Origin: Eumeta japonica
Lineage: Eukaryota > Arthropoda > Insecta > Lepidoptera > Psychidae
Direction of reading: 5' to 3'
Assembly: GCA_005406025.1 (NCBI GenBank)
Contig: BGZK01000012.1
Span: 744,001-808,000, forward strand
DNA: 64,000 nt
Notes under the pieces: generated by a model
Seen by the model: only the letters and a program-made list of their open reading frames with translations
Databases searched by the model: none
What the model was told of the DNA's origin: nothing
Position numbers and translations under genes: made by a program
Shown here: positions 1-11,001 of the stretch, piece by piece
Layout of the letters: each line of letters opens with the position of its first letter
Position numbering within the stretch: the first letter of the stretch is position 1

Positions 1-263
1 GACATTTCGGGACGCGTGCGCAAAACGGCGTTCTCGCCGCGACCTATCTCTGGCGACGGGACGTCGTGGCCGTGCAGCGCGCCCCGGCCGCGTGCGCTAG
101 CAAATCCGCGGTCCGAGAACGACTGGCGCGGCGGCGGTCGGTCGCGGACGCTCCTCTCCGGTCGGCCCTGACTTTGAGGCCGATCACCGAGAGGTTATCG
201 GCGAGCTTCTTAATTACACAATTCTCGAACGGATGGGATTTTCATAGTGTCGATATGAATTAA
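1..263 (+). CDS. Possible C-terminal exon of an unidentified gene, cut by the window edge
   Basis: The first ~210 bases are GC- and CpG-rich, unlike the surrounding AT-rich DNA. Reading frame 3 is open from base 3 to a TAA at 261-263, and an AATAAA lies at 272-277 directly after the stop. The translation is rich in Arg and Ala and ends in the residues FHSVDMN. I recognise no domain. GC-rich third positions resemble those of the certain exons near 13.7 kb and 56.7 kb, which favours coding, but a CpG-rich promoter or 5' exon of a minus-strand gene is an equally fair reading. The gene would lie mostly left of this window. Confidence 0.28.
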   Translation, partial: HFGTRAQNGVLAATYLWRRDVVAVQRAPAACASKSAVRERLARRRSVADAPLRSALTLRPITERLSASFLITQFSNGWDFHSVDMN

Positions 264-772
264 CGGGGACAAATAAAAATTGGATGTATACAATACCAGC
301 GAGTGCGTATACTCAAACCCGATCTTCTCTTGGAAATCGTATAATTCACGTGATGTCGTATAAACATGAGCAACCGACTTATACAGACAGTAATTTATTT
401 GTTTTGTCCGATTTAAATTATTCTACTGCTGAGGCATATTCTCCTACAATCTATTTATTTCAAATTGTCCCACTTCAACCTAAGTGCTCCACGCTAGTCC
501 TGTGCAAATTAGAGATCGAAATAAAGTCCGGAACCGGCAGCTTAATGTGCTCTATGAGGCATGGAGCGAATGATTTGATTTGGCGTTGAATATTGCTATG
601 TATATCATGATTCTCTATTCAAGTCCTACTCGCGACGCCGATCCCGTTTCATTCTCGCGTTCAATCCCGGTCTTGAATTCAATTATAATTCAATATTCCA
701 TTTTCAAAGGTTTTTTTTTTATTTTCACGTAGGAATCCTAAATATTCCCAAAATAAAAAGTAATCTGTGTGG
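264..772. other. No gene recognised; AT-rich DNA with a short degenerate hexamer tract
   Basis: An open frame at 284-589 has no recognisable domain and is probably chance. Bases about 620-690 contain 'GATCCCG / CAATCCCGGTC' style words, matching the degenerate hexamer-period tracts seen elsewhere in the window. Nothing else is supportable. Confidence 0.4.
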
Positions 773-780
773 CTAATAAG

Positions 781-931
781 CAAGGGCGGAACCAGGGGGG
801 AGGTCATGGGAGTAATGATCCCTCCCCCTAGGCTAGGTATTTGTCTTACTATTGTAATCGATTTAGAGTCAGTCCTGACTAAACCTCGATTGTGTGTTCG
901 CCCCTCGACTCGAAGGCTGGATCCGCCCTTG
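781..931. mobile_element. Short non-autonomous hAT-type element (MITE)
   Basis: The left end begins CAAGGGCGGAACCAG and the right end, read on the other strand, begins CAAGGGCGGATCCAG, giving terminal inverted repeats of about 15 bp with one mismatch. The flanks are CTAATAAG (773-780) and CCAATAAG (932-939), an 8-bp target duplication with one mismatch. An 8-bp duplication with CA(A/G)GG-type ends is the hAT signature. There is no room for a transposase in 151 bp. The open frame across 767-1039 is a by-product of this insertion and not a gene. Confidence 0.72.
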
Positions 932-939
932 CCAATAAG

Positions 940-1504
940 CTCCTCTACCGTCCAGCGAAAATCCTATACAGATGAATTCAGACGTTCACAAAATTATCCC
1001 GAACAAACCCTGAATCTTACGAAATATCGAAATGAATAACTTGAAAATTTAAGATTCTTTTTTAAACCCTAAAATTATCATCGGAATCTGCTTATTCGAA
1101 TCAAATTTTGAAAAGACAGATAAAAATTCTGAAAATTCATTCAATTACTTATTATCGGGCGTCGTGTAAAAAGCAGTACTCCTTTAAATTTAGGCATTTA
1201 TTTTTAAACCATCATCATCAATGAATACATATATCAGTGAGTGAATAAATTTGAATAATTCTTCAGAACACTGTCTAAAGTTATCCCATAAAATAATCAC
1301 AGAGATGCGACAACTCTTTGCAAATCCTGTGGGATCGAGCAGATGAGATAATAAAGAGTCGCCGACAATTTACGTGACTTTTGACGTAGGATTAGCTCTC
1401 GAGGCAAAAGATGATACTGATTTGCCTCAGCCCAGATGTGATAGCAGTAGCCCAAATGTGATACGACCTATTCCTTATAAAGTAAAAGGCAATGATCGGG
1501 TTTG
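940..1504. other. No feature recognised
   Basis: AT-rich sequence with no recognisable coding, repeat or RNA signal. Confidence 0.4.
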
Positions 1505-2175
1505 AAGTAACGTTACACTTTATTAAGCACCCCAAGTGCTTTAGAAACTAATTTCACTTTTTTCTCTAGATTATCGCGAAACTGAATGCTTTTCGATCCA
1601 ATACGATTCCAATTCCAATTAAGATTCCAGATTAAAAAGATTCCAATACGCGCTATAGCATTAAAGGCAGTGCCTACGATTTTTTTAGCCGTAAACGTGT
1701 AAAGTTGTGTTTTTCTGGGATTAAATTCCACAAGTTTAAGTCTACCCCATTCCGAGACTTACTCTGAGGATGTTTCGATTTCGGACACGAATTGATTTCG
1801 ACACGTATTAATATGATCCCTAGACATATCAGTATGGCAGTCGTACAGTATCAGTACTGCCCGCATAGCAACAGTAGTTACCGATTTTCAGTAAATCATT
1901 GATATCCAGAATGAATAGGCGATAGTAGTAGGCGACAAGCCTTGAGGGATATCGGCATTCATGAGCTTAGGTTCCGAGCGAAAACCATCAACTTTGATGT
2001 TCCATCGTGTACAGAAACAGCCAATCCATTTGCGCAATTTGTCGGGAAGCCCATAAGAAGAAAGCTTTAACAAAAGCGAGTTGTGAGCGTTTTTGCTTGT
2101 TAACGACTGCTTCTCCATAATAACGGGTCAAATAAAAGAAGATCACAAATTGAACGCTTAAAGAAAGAAGCAAAT
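1505..2175 (-). pseudogene. Decayed LINE reverse transcriptase (jockey-like)
   Basis: Read on the minus strand, this translates as broken pieces of the RT and post-RT region of a jockey-type non-LTR retrotransposon. Visible blocks are a segment with LLLKLSSYGLPDKLRKWI, then a PQGLSPT block (the usual PQG-x-LSP motif with loss), then CYAGSTD where the catalytic YADD should be. After these comes VEFNPRKTQLYTFTAKK followed by a QFRDNLE...KLVSKALGVLN block. Stops and frame changes between the blocks, and loss of the YADD aspartates, mean it is inactive. A patch at 1595-1645 is made of repeated 'GATTCCAATTCC' words. Confidence 0.75.
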
Positions 2176-4218
2176 TCAATAACAGATGTTATTCTATGTT
2201 ATTGCAAAAGTCGAAGTTGAGGAGATTTGCTACTTTTTATTTAATATTATTATTTATATAATTATATTCGACGTAATTTTTTAAATCTTTAAATCACTTT
2301 TCTAACGCTGCAGTTGCAATTACTTTAATACTCATCGAATCGTAAGTGGAAAGTAGAGTGCTTATCAATACATGTAGAAAGCGATTGATACGCATATGGA
2401 TTGATAAACTTTTTCATAAGTCTAGACAAGCGAATGAGTTATTCAGTACTAAAATAATGTGTTCATTAAACATCACAGCTTACAGCTTACTCATACGACA
2501 AGTATATAATTTTATATGAACCCAAGTAATTCACATTAATTCTTATCTCTATGTTTGTAAAATAAACATTTGGCGGGGCTAAGAAGAGTGACTGGATGAG
2601 TGTATATGTAAACAACACGGGGAGTACCGCCAGCCCGATTCTACGATCATCGCTGACGCACTGCTTTGTGTCTAGATGCATGTTATAAGTATAGCATTGT
2701 ACGTATATGTAATATCAGCATACACAATGGCGTACGTGCACGTAGATTATAGAGCGGTATCCTAATGTGTACAATGAACATTTTATGAGGTTTCTAGATC
2801 TCAGACTTTATTGGAATGATTGATATGCGCCGACCCTGAAAGATTTATAAGTGCTCCATGAGTTGTGATTCTCTCCTTGTCAAAGATCAGTGCAATGCAA
2901 TACAAGTCATCCATTCACGAGGGCTATATTTTTCTTATGTGGTACAATAGAGAAATGAAGATAAAAGTTTTTGCTCAAAATTGAAAATCCTGTATAAATT
3001 TTATTAATTAATTAGGTGTGTTGGGTATCACTCTATAAATTATACTTTTATACATTTATCACCTATATTTATGTATAATTTAGTGAACCAACTAAGAACG
3101 GCACCTATATTATATCGCGTACAAGCATCACTGGTAACCTTTTTGTAATACAGCATTGTAATTCAAAAAGCAGTAAATACATTATTATTGGAGTCGGTAT
3201 ATAATAATAATAATCGAACACTAACACCTTTATTTACTGTCGTCGATATAATACTTATAAGAAGCACAAGAATATTTGGAAAATCCAAAAGTGCACGACT
3301 CATAATGTTCATTAGTTTTTTGTTAATAACTATTAAACGACACAAATCAAGTTAACCATTTTCAATACCAATCTCCGGACAGTGGATCTCAAGCTATTAA
3401 AAAAAAATGGATCAAATTAGTTAATTAATACGCTCGCTATCGTGTCCGGAACGAAAAAAGTGTTGATTGACAGGAAATTTCTTTTGACTATTTTGATAGT
3501 TTTTTCTTATTGTATTATGTTAAATCGATTTGAACCAGTGATAGAATTAATCTTCATTAAATTATCTATCAAATAGTGCACAGGTTAATGAAATTACATG
3601 AATTATTAATCGTGTTATTGATGAAAAAAGTTACGAAATTGAGGAAAAAAAATTATTCGTTCGTAGAGCACTTCTTAATGCTTCGCATTATGAGTCGTGC
3701 AATATCGATTTCATCGTCTACCTTAAGTTACAATCCCGCACCATGAGAAGTCACCATTAATCTTTGTACGCAATTTAACCATTATAATATAGTCTGAGCC
3801 GCGACTATTAGTAACATAAGTAACGAGTAGAGTCATACGGGTAGACCTAAATCGATCGTGCGGGACGTGAGACAGTCGGGAGTCGCCTCAGATCATCTTT
3901 CTATAAAGAGAGCCGTGCTTGAGTGTACATATTTGCTATGGGGTACACGTGACAGGCAGATTAAGGGCATAGCGTAGACATTTTTTTAATTAAATTTCCA
4001 TCATTTGATAAAAAGGATAAATTTTTACAACCAGCGTCAATAGTATTCTCTTAGACAACCTCAAAATACTTTGAGGATTTTGATTTGTCTCGAGTCTGTG
4101 TGTTTCTATGTATTATAAGTACATATTTACAAAAAAAAGTATGTATGTAGTATATCAACTGTCTGGTGCCCGTAATACAAGCCTCGTTGCTTAGTTTGGG
4201 ACCAGACGGTGCTGTGTA
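2176..4218. other. No gene recognised; AT-rich intergenic DNA
   Basis: Over 2 kb without a convincing coding segment. The open frames here are short and AT-driven. No terminal repeats or target duplications could be paired. Confidence 0.4.
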
Positions 4219-4222
4219 TATA

Positions 4223-4853
4223 CAGTTGAACCTCGATAAGTTAAAGTCCAAGCGAATTACAAAATATTTTAAGTTATAGAGGTTTTAAGTTATCAAGGGT
4301 TTATGTTAGGGACAGGTTAATATAGAGGTAGGTATGTACATATGTATGTATGTACTTGTTCCACCCTTTATCAGCGTATGTGAGTGTTGTTAGTTTTCTT
4401 TTTGAACTCATTTTAAGCCAGTTTTATCACACAGTAAGTAAAGCGATGTTTCCAGGACAATGATCAAAAACTTATGATCCAAGGCTTACTTATGTCTTAA
4501 GGCTAACCGCCGCAAAGCTTTAAAGAATTTCGAAGAAGCAAACAATAGGTGACATATGTATTGTTTACGTTAACAATTTAACTAGTGAACACGTGCAAGC
4601 AATAAATACCAAAATCTTTTGTTTTGCACACTCTTTCAAAATGACTCATTGACAAACAATTTTATGTTATAGAGGTTGTGGAAACATTTCTTTAAGTTAC
4701 TGAGGGCCAATACAGAGATTACTTATTTAAGTTATAGAGGTTGCGTATTTTAAGTTATAGAGGTTTTGGGCACTGATGGGAAGGAAATATATTATTTTTT
4801 GAAGTTATAGAGGTTTTTAAGTTACCAAGGTTTGAGTTATCGAGGTTCTACTG
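4223..4853. mobile_element. Pogo/Tigger-like non-autonomous element with TA target site
   Basis: The left end CAGTTGAACCTCGATAAGTT and the right end, read inverted, CAGTAGAACCTCGATAACTC form terminal inverted repeats (about 17 of 20 matching), flanked on both sides by TA (4221-4222 and 4854-4855). CAGTAGAACCTC-type ends with TA duplication are typical of pogo/Tigger members of the Tc1/mariner superfamily. The interior has no transposase. It carries repeated copies of a 14-base word, AAGTTATAGAGGTT, grouped at both ends (near 4269, 4664, 4731, 4753 and 4802). Confidence 0.75.
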
Positions 4854-4855
4854 TA

Positions 4856-6194
4856 TGTGCGAAGATATTATTATTATTATTTATCAGGATTTAACCCGAA
4901 TTTAATTTCACTAAGCCTTTTAATTTAAAAGTAAATATGGGTGGCTGTAGCGAATAAAACGAGAGTGCGGGCCTACGAGTTTTCACAAAAAAAATTGAGT
5001 TGACAAAACGACAATAAAATCTTTGTCGACATTTTATTGTTACTATAGCGATGTACTCGGCTGGTACAGCAGAGCGAGTTTTCTGCCTGCAACAAAACTT
5101 TTATTGTCAAATGTTTTATTGTCCTAGGAGACACAGGAAACAGCTTCTGTGACAATGTTTAAAATATTTTGACGAGCAGACGACGTCACTTTATCACCAT
5201 GTCATTGTATGATTTGTTCTTATAAAAATGTTATGTCAAATTTATCGTTTATCGTATTATCCAACAATATTAACAAACAAAATTAAAATTAACAACGTGA
5301 CATAGTAACTTGCTAAAAATAACAATGCACTATAGTATGAAGGTGGCAGGCTTGGAGCAGTCGCGACCGCGCTCTCATTTGGGTATTTATTGTGCTCGAA
5401 CGCGTTCCTTTTTATTTGCTTTTCAAAGCGTTGAATTAAATAAGGGTGTTACTGGTTCTCTCGAAGCAAAGACTATGGGTGTATTGTGCCGTTTTTAAAG
5501 TTTTAGTGTTCAAAAAAGTTTGTTTCTTATATCGAGAAAAGTTAATATATATACACTTACCAGGGTGTTTTTACTTTAGATAAAAAAATAAATCTTGACT
5601 GTACCTACACGTTTTTTCAGGTGAACTTAACACTTCCTGCATCAAATGCAGCGTCACTACAAGCGTCGCTACCACCATTAACCTTTTGAGAAAGCCTACA
5701 TTTGTGTGCACATTTCTCTCAATATATTTTATTATGCCTTAGCGCAATTACTGAAAGAATTTCCTAAAATACTCCGTCAATATCTCGAGCTTGTGAAAAT
5801 ACGTACTTCTCAAAATGCAATTTGTATATAGTTTACTAGAATAATACGTATATAGTCATGTATCTATATTATAGATGCTGTGGATGCAAGTTTTCCGAAT
5901 TCGAGTATTTATAATTTTTTCCTTATATCATTATATATTTTTGGATGCATTAATCTCATGTCCATTTTTTATTTCAAATATTCTAATTATTTTATTGCAT
6001 ATTTTTAATATCTTTAGATGTCTCAAAATTTAGTACACTTTTTAAAATACTAACAATTTCTTTCACTTTAATCATGATCCATGTTTAATATCTACAAAAC
6101 AAAAATTGACATTGAAAACCTTGCACTAGAGGCTATGCACCATAAACGGCTCGCTAGTGGCAAAGTTTTATTGCCATCGTGTCAATAATTTTTT
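4856..6194. other. No gene recognised
   Basis: AT-rich DNA. The 62-codon open frame at 5310-5498 has no recognisable features. Confidence 0.35.
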
Positions 6195-6400
6195 CTCAGT
6201 TTTCCCACGGAGTCTGCGTACGGCATAACGTACGAAATTGTATCGTCGTGAATTGCCTTCAAATGATGCGATGCGCAGGTACAATGCTTCCGAACCTTTC
6301 TTTCATCTCCATCGCGTTCCTGTTTTACGCCATTGCGACGCTTTCGTGACTAACTTCACAGCAAAAGAGTTTCGTACATTGTACTGCAGATTGCTATTTA
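6195..6400. repeat. Dispersed repeat, paralogous to 37840-38035
   Basis: About 200 bases align with 37840-38035. The clearest shared block is CTTTCGTGACTAACTTCACAGC followed by AGAGTTTCG and CATTGTACTG, with more diverged similarity upstream (GAATTG ... TTCATCTCC/TTCTTCTCCC). The 37.9 kb copy abuts a mariner-like remnant, so both may come from one transposon family. Confidence 0.5.
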
Positions 6401-7438
6401 AAGCCTGTTCCAGTTGAAGCTGGCGCAAGGCTTGCGTGTTCGCCTGCTCGCTTTAAACACCTATTATGTATTAGTCGTACGTGAGTGTATTGATAATTGA
6501 ATTTTGTGAATATAAATCATTTGATATAAACGAAAGCATTGAAAATACATACGGCGCCGTTGAACATCGATAAGTTTTTAGGAGTTTTTGGAAACATGTA
6601 CCTGTTGTTTTGTATTTGTTTTTTATTAGTGTCATAAAAATATTTCATACTTCTTTTCAGTCTGTTTAGTGAACTATCCTTAAAATTTTATTCAATATTT
6701 TACAACATTAGAAAGGTGTTTCATCTATAACCTCGATCCTTATATCTGATATTGAATTCAAATTTATTAATTTATATAAAGCAATACAACTTATTTATAA
6801 TTTTTCTTGCTTTATTCGCAATTTTTTATTAAAATTATACAAACAAGCGTTCGTCTAAAAATTTCCCAATGCTTCCTCTAACGATTCAATTCCTCTAAAC
6901 TATGTGATGTCTATATACTAGGTTTTGCTGTTATAAAAGTCTTTATGTCGGCTATGAAATACAAAATGGCAGTAAAGGCGAAAAAATGGATGCTATATTG
7001 AATGACATATCATCGAATAGGTTTTTCAAAAACAGACTATATTTCCTAATTCATTTTACAGTAATAACCTCTGTTTAAAGGTTACAAATCTTGATTTTAT
7101 AATTTATTAATGATAATTAATATTAAGTAGCTGAGCTAGGTGTAGGTGACATGTGAGGTATCCGACCTCCGTACTCAATCTCGCAAATGTGGGTTCGCGT
7201 TCTATTTGTGCTTGAATTAAATTGAAACTTGACTCTAGAAGCCTAGTTGACGAAAAATAAGAGAATAGGAAGTTGAAAGTCGAGAAGAGATAGGAAGAAA
7301 GTGTTGACGATGACAAAGCCCATGGCAAAAGCCCCGATAGTGGTAGAAAGTGGATTTTTAAATATTGTTACAATGTACTGAGCATATACGAGATTCTTAA
7401 ACAGAGAAATTAAAGAACTGATAAAATAAACATAATTA
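6401..7438. other. No gene recognised
   Basis: AT-rich. A minus-strand open frame at 7107-7328 has no recognisable domain. Confidence 0.35.
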
Positions 7439-7440
7439 TA

Positions 7441-9154
7441 GAGGTCGACCAGAACCTCATGAAAATTTCAAAAAAAATAGGAAACTAGATTTTCACGTGG
7501 CAACTGCGCTTTCTCAAATGTCAAACTCGTCATAGTTCGTGCAGTTTTATTTTTGTATTTTCGATTTTCATCAAAATTTTTGAAAAAATCGAAGAAACCT
7601 TTGCAAAGCTCGATAATTAAGCGTATTGTTCAGACAGTGAACAGTGAGCATTCAAACGAATTATTGAGGAGGCTTCGTCCAATAATGAGGTATTTATAAC
7701 TCCTAGAAAATATAGAAAAGGAGAAAAAAATTGGAATTGACAACTTTAATCTCAAAGTCAAAAGAAATAAAATTATCGAATTCTATTTTGTAAGGAAAGA
7801 AGTCCCTATATAAAAAAAATTCTTACATGTTCTTCGTAAAGATATAGGATCTACTAATAAAAAGGAGTCGTTGAGATGCATATTGAAAAAAATTGGATTC
7901 GAGTATGTGAAATGTCGATTGCAGAGGAATCTTTTGACGGAAAGTCACGATATCGTTATGGCAAGGTACAATTATTTAGATATTTTAATGAAGGTGCCGG
8001 AACTGGTAGCAAGAAATATGTTGTGTATCTCGATGAAACATATATTCATCCATCATGTGGTGTAAGCAGGTGCTGGTAGGCTAAAGGTCAACCAGGCCCA
8101 TCTAAACCCATATCGCCTGGACCGCGACGGATAATAGTCCATGAAGGTGGAGAGCGTGGATTTGTCCCCAACTGTTGCCTGATCTAACGGTCCAAAAGCC
8201 TATCTGCAGATTACCATCACGATATGAATAAGGAGTAACTTTAAAAAGTGGATAACTAAAAAGTTTATTCCAAATTTGCAGGAATTGTACATTGTAGTCA
8301 TGTTCAATTCCAGTTACCATCCTGAGCAGTTGAATAAGCCATCGACTCAATCCAACTGCATAGCAGATACAAAGACTTAACTCAATAATAACAATAGTCC
8401 TTATAAGAATAGCTGGAGGAAATGTAAATTATTGGAAACGGTAAAACAAAACAAAGATAGTCCTTAGTACGAAATATATGAATTGCTCAAAGCTCATGGA
8501 TATGAATTATTACGTTTATCGTCATACCACTCCCAGCTGAATCCAATCGAAATTAGATGAAGCAAAAAGTTGCTGATAAAAATGTAAATAAACCTTCAAG
8601 TGCCCTAAAAGAATTAACTGAAGAGGCATTCGCTCAAATTTTAGCAAAAGATTGACATAAGTGCTATAGACATGTGTATGATATTGAAAAAAAATATTAT
8701 GAGCAGGATGGGATAGTGGAGATGATACAGGATAGATTTATTATTAACCTAGGAGAGTCATCTGATTCATCCAGCACGTGTTCTGAAGATGTTTTAGAAC
8801 CAGACCTTATAGAAATTGAATAGTTAGTATTTATGTCATCTGATAATGAATAAAGTTTGATAAATGTTAACTTTTTTGTTATTTTCTATACTATGACTTT
8901 CTTTTGCCACAAAATCAAAAAAGAGAACCCTTTTGTGCTTTTGACTACTTTGCGATCCGTCTGTCTGTCTGTATATCTATTATTTGAAATAGACACTTGA
9001 ATTTTAGCATGAAGAAAAGTTAAGGAAATATTACGAAAAACATTAAAAGTTTATTTAAAAAAATCCTAGTATCTAATACAGGGATTCCTAGTATACAGAG
9101 TATTACCATTCTAAGATTAAATACTCCAATTTTCATGAGATTCCGGTCGACCAC
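7441..9154 (+). mobile_element. Near-complete, inactivated Tc1/mariner-superfamily transposon
   Basis: The left end GAGGTCGACCAGAACCTCAT and the right end, read inverted, GTGGTCGACCGGAATCTCAT are terminal inverted repeats that continue for about 27 bases. They are flanked by TA on both sides (7439-7440 and 9155-9156), the target duplication of the IS630-Tc1-mariner superfamily. The 1714-bp interior carries a decayed transposase on the plus strand, listed separately. Apart from point decay and small indels the element looks structurally whole. Confidence 0.85.
7600..8825 (+). pseudogene. Decayed DDE transposase of the 7441-9154 element
   Basis: The coding sequence is spread over several frames. 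Readable landmarks in order are: NNEVFITPRKYRKGEK; a block ending ESLRCILKKIGFEYVKC; VVYLDETYIHPSCG (first catalytic Asp region, D-E-T); RRIIVHEGGERGF; FNSSYHPEQLNKP (second Asp region, where D-N-A/S-S-Y-H is expected, with the Asp lost); and a C-terminal run LKELTEEAFAQILAKD ... EPDLIEIE before a stop. These match the DDE_3/Tc1-like transposases common in insects, from memory of the family. Stops and frameshifts between blocks make it non-functional. Confidence 0.78.
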
Positions 9155-9156
9155 TA

Positions 9157-10366
9157 TTTCTCTTATTTTTGATAGAATAACTGAAGTTCCCGATATTCCT
9201 AACCCTCACGAAGGGTGCCGTTTGAGCTACAACGTCAATACATCGATTTTTATTGATACAACTTTTGCTATATGTGTGCTTCCGACTGAAAATATTTGTC
9301 ATATTTGATTGGATGATTTTTATGATATCTGGTTTATAATTTTATTTATAATTTTGTTTAATTTTATTTTTATTGCCTAATTGAGAATTTCTACAAAAAA
9401 AGGAGATTTTTTATGAATCAGAGTAACAAAACGGAGTACCAGAATTTGATAACGTCTATTGATCAAGATATGTAACTTGCAAATGAAAGAGTTTATCAAA
9501 TTGTAATAATGTCTAATTCTAATGGGCACAGAACTCACAGAAATCTGTGTAACCTCTCAAGTCGGGCTTAAATATTCGCTGCGCCCATCGACTGCCGCGA
9601 GTACATTATCCTACGAGATAAGCTTTAATGCCCCGTTAATCTCTAAAGCGAAACAACCAAAAGAAATCTTGGAGAAGTAAAAAAGCACATAAAAGTTTAA
9701 AAATACATAGAGCACAAGTATTTGTTCGGAATGCCGAAAAAAATTTATTCCATAGTTCATTTGTGCTATGCTACAAATGTCCGGACAGATTTTCAGCACT
9801 CGACTGCATACCATTCCACAATTATAAACTTTCTGCTAAGAAAATTGATACATTTCGTATAATTACAGACATTATTTTTTCAATCCGTATTTTCGAAAAT
9901 TGAGATTTCATCACATTTCGTGGTGTTAGAAAGCTTTTCTGAAATTTTTCAGAGAGATATCAGTACGTTTGTGCTGCATGCGTGCGTGCACGAGTATATG
10001 CTTTCAATATCTTTTAAACGATTAAACTGATTGGAGCCAAATTTAACATTTGAAAGGACGTGACTGAACTAAAATTTTACTAAAAAATTGACATCAATCG
10101 ATTTTACGGATTACGGACCAAAAAATACCGTTGTAGAAAATTTACCAAATAACTTTAAGATTTCTTAATGGTTCTATCTTCAGAATACTTTTTGAGCTCA
10201 AAAAACTGCACCCCATACAAGGCCCATTCAATTTAGTTGTTTCAATCAAAAGCTGACTTTGATGAAATATTTGCAATAATTTTGAAACAACGCCCATAGT
10301 TTTCAGCTCTAAAATGTGAGCAATAATGTTTTTCTAATTTCCGAGCTTTAAAACGTATGTTTTAGA
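9157..10366. other. No gene recognised; downstream flank of protease A
   Basis: AT-rich intergenic sequence between the Tc1-like transposon and the 3' end of protease gene A. No coding segment or element ends found. Confidence 0.35.
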
Positions 10367-10367
10367 G

Positions 10368-10415
10368 CTTGGCACTATACAGTGCCAAGACTTCTGTATA
10401 GAAGTCTTGACACTG
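10368..10415. repeat. Compound short-loop inverted repeats
   Basis: CTTGGCACT and AGTGCCAAG pair around an ATAC loop. The second arm is reused in a further hairpin, CAGTGCCAAGACTTCT with AGAAGTCTTGACACTG around a GTAT loop (15 of 16 matching). The two hairpins share an arm. Confidence 0.75.
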
Positions 10416-10739
10416 GCTTGCAATGACAACCGTTAGCCAAGTATATTTAATTCAGACTGAACCTAAAGCCCCTTCGCTGACGTAGAGCGGGTGGTCTCAT
10501 AATGTTCATCGTCACCAATCCGGTATTCATATTCGTAGTCGACTGCTCAACGACATTTCCGAGACACGATAGTAGATAATTTAATTCGACTTAATTAAAA
10601 AGTTAGAATTTAAACATGTCACTTTCCAATCCGAATGCAAAACACCCGCCACCTGGCTGCCGTCGTTTTAAAAAAAAAGAGATATTTTTTAAACCCACTT
10701 TTGCAAAAGTAACAGAAATGCATAAAAGAAATTAAATGC

Positions 10740-10745
10740 TTTATT
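10740..10745 (-). terminator. Polyadenylation signal of protease gene A
   Basis: AATAAA on the minus strand, about 18 bases downstream of the TAA stop codon at 10764-10766. Confidence 0.7.
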
Positions 10746-10763
10746 AAATTTTCATCGTGGCCA

Positions 10764-11001
10764 TTAATCAGTAATGTTGTCCAAAATCCAGTCCATGTAG
10801 TAGGCGACGCGCGTGTAGACTCCCGGGTAGCCGCCCACGCCGCAGCGCTTGGAGCCGAATGAGACTATTCCACGCTGGACGTATCTCAGGCCGTTGGCGG
10901 TCCGGCCCGGGTACATCAGCGGGCCGCCGGAGTCGCCGCCGCAGGAATCCTTGTCCGGAACGCCCCCCGCACATAGCTGACGTTCGTAGATATGAGGATT
11001 G
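10764..11001 (-). CDS. Gene A exon 7 (catalytic Ser, C-terminus)
   Basis: Acceptor TTAATTACAG at 11002. The exon encodes [13 protein letters not shown], then the S1-pocket Asp and GDSGGP (Ser411), and ends [20 protein letters not shown] before TAA. The split codon GG/C with exon 6 gives Gly387. Confidence 0.93.

Noticed and set aside
284..589. 101-codon plus-strand open frame
   Set aside because: No recognisable domain, no splice or promoter support, ordinary AT-rich composition; such frames are expected by chance in 64 kb.
767..1039. 90-codon open frame
   Set aside because: It spans the hAT short element at 781-931 and both flanks, so it is an artefact of the insertion.
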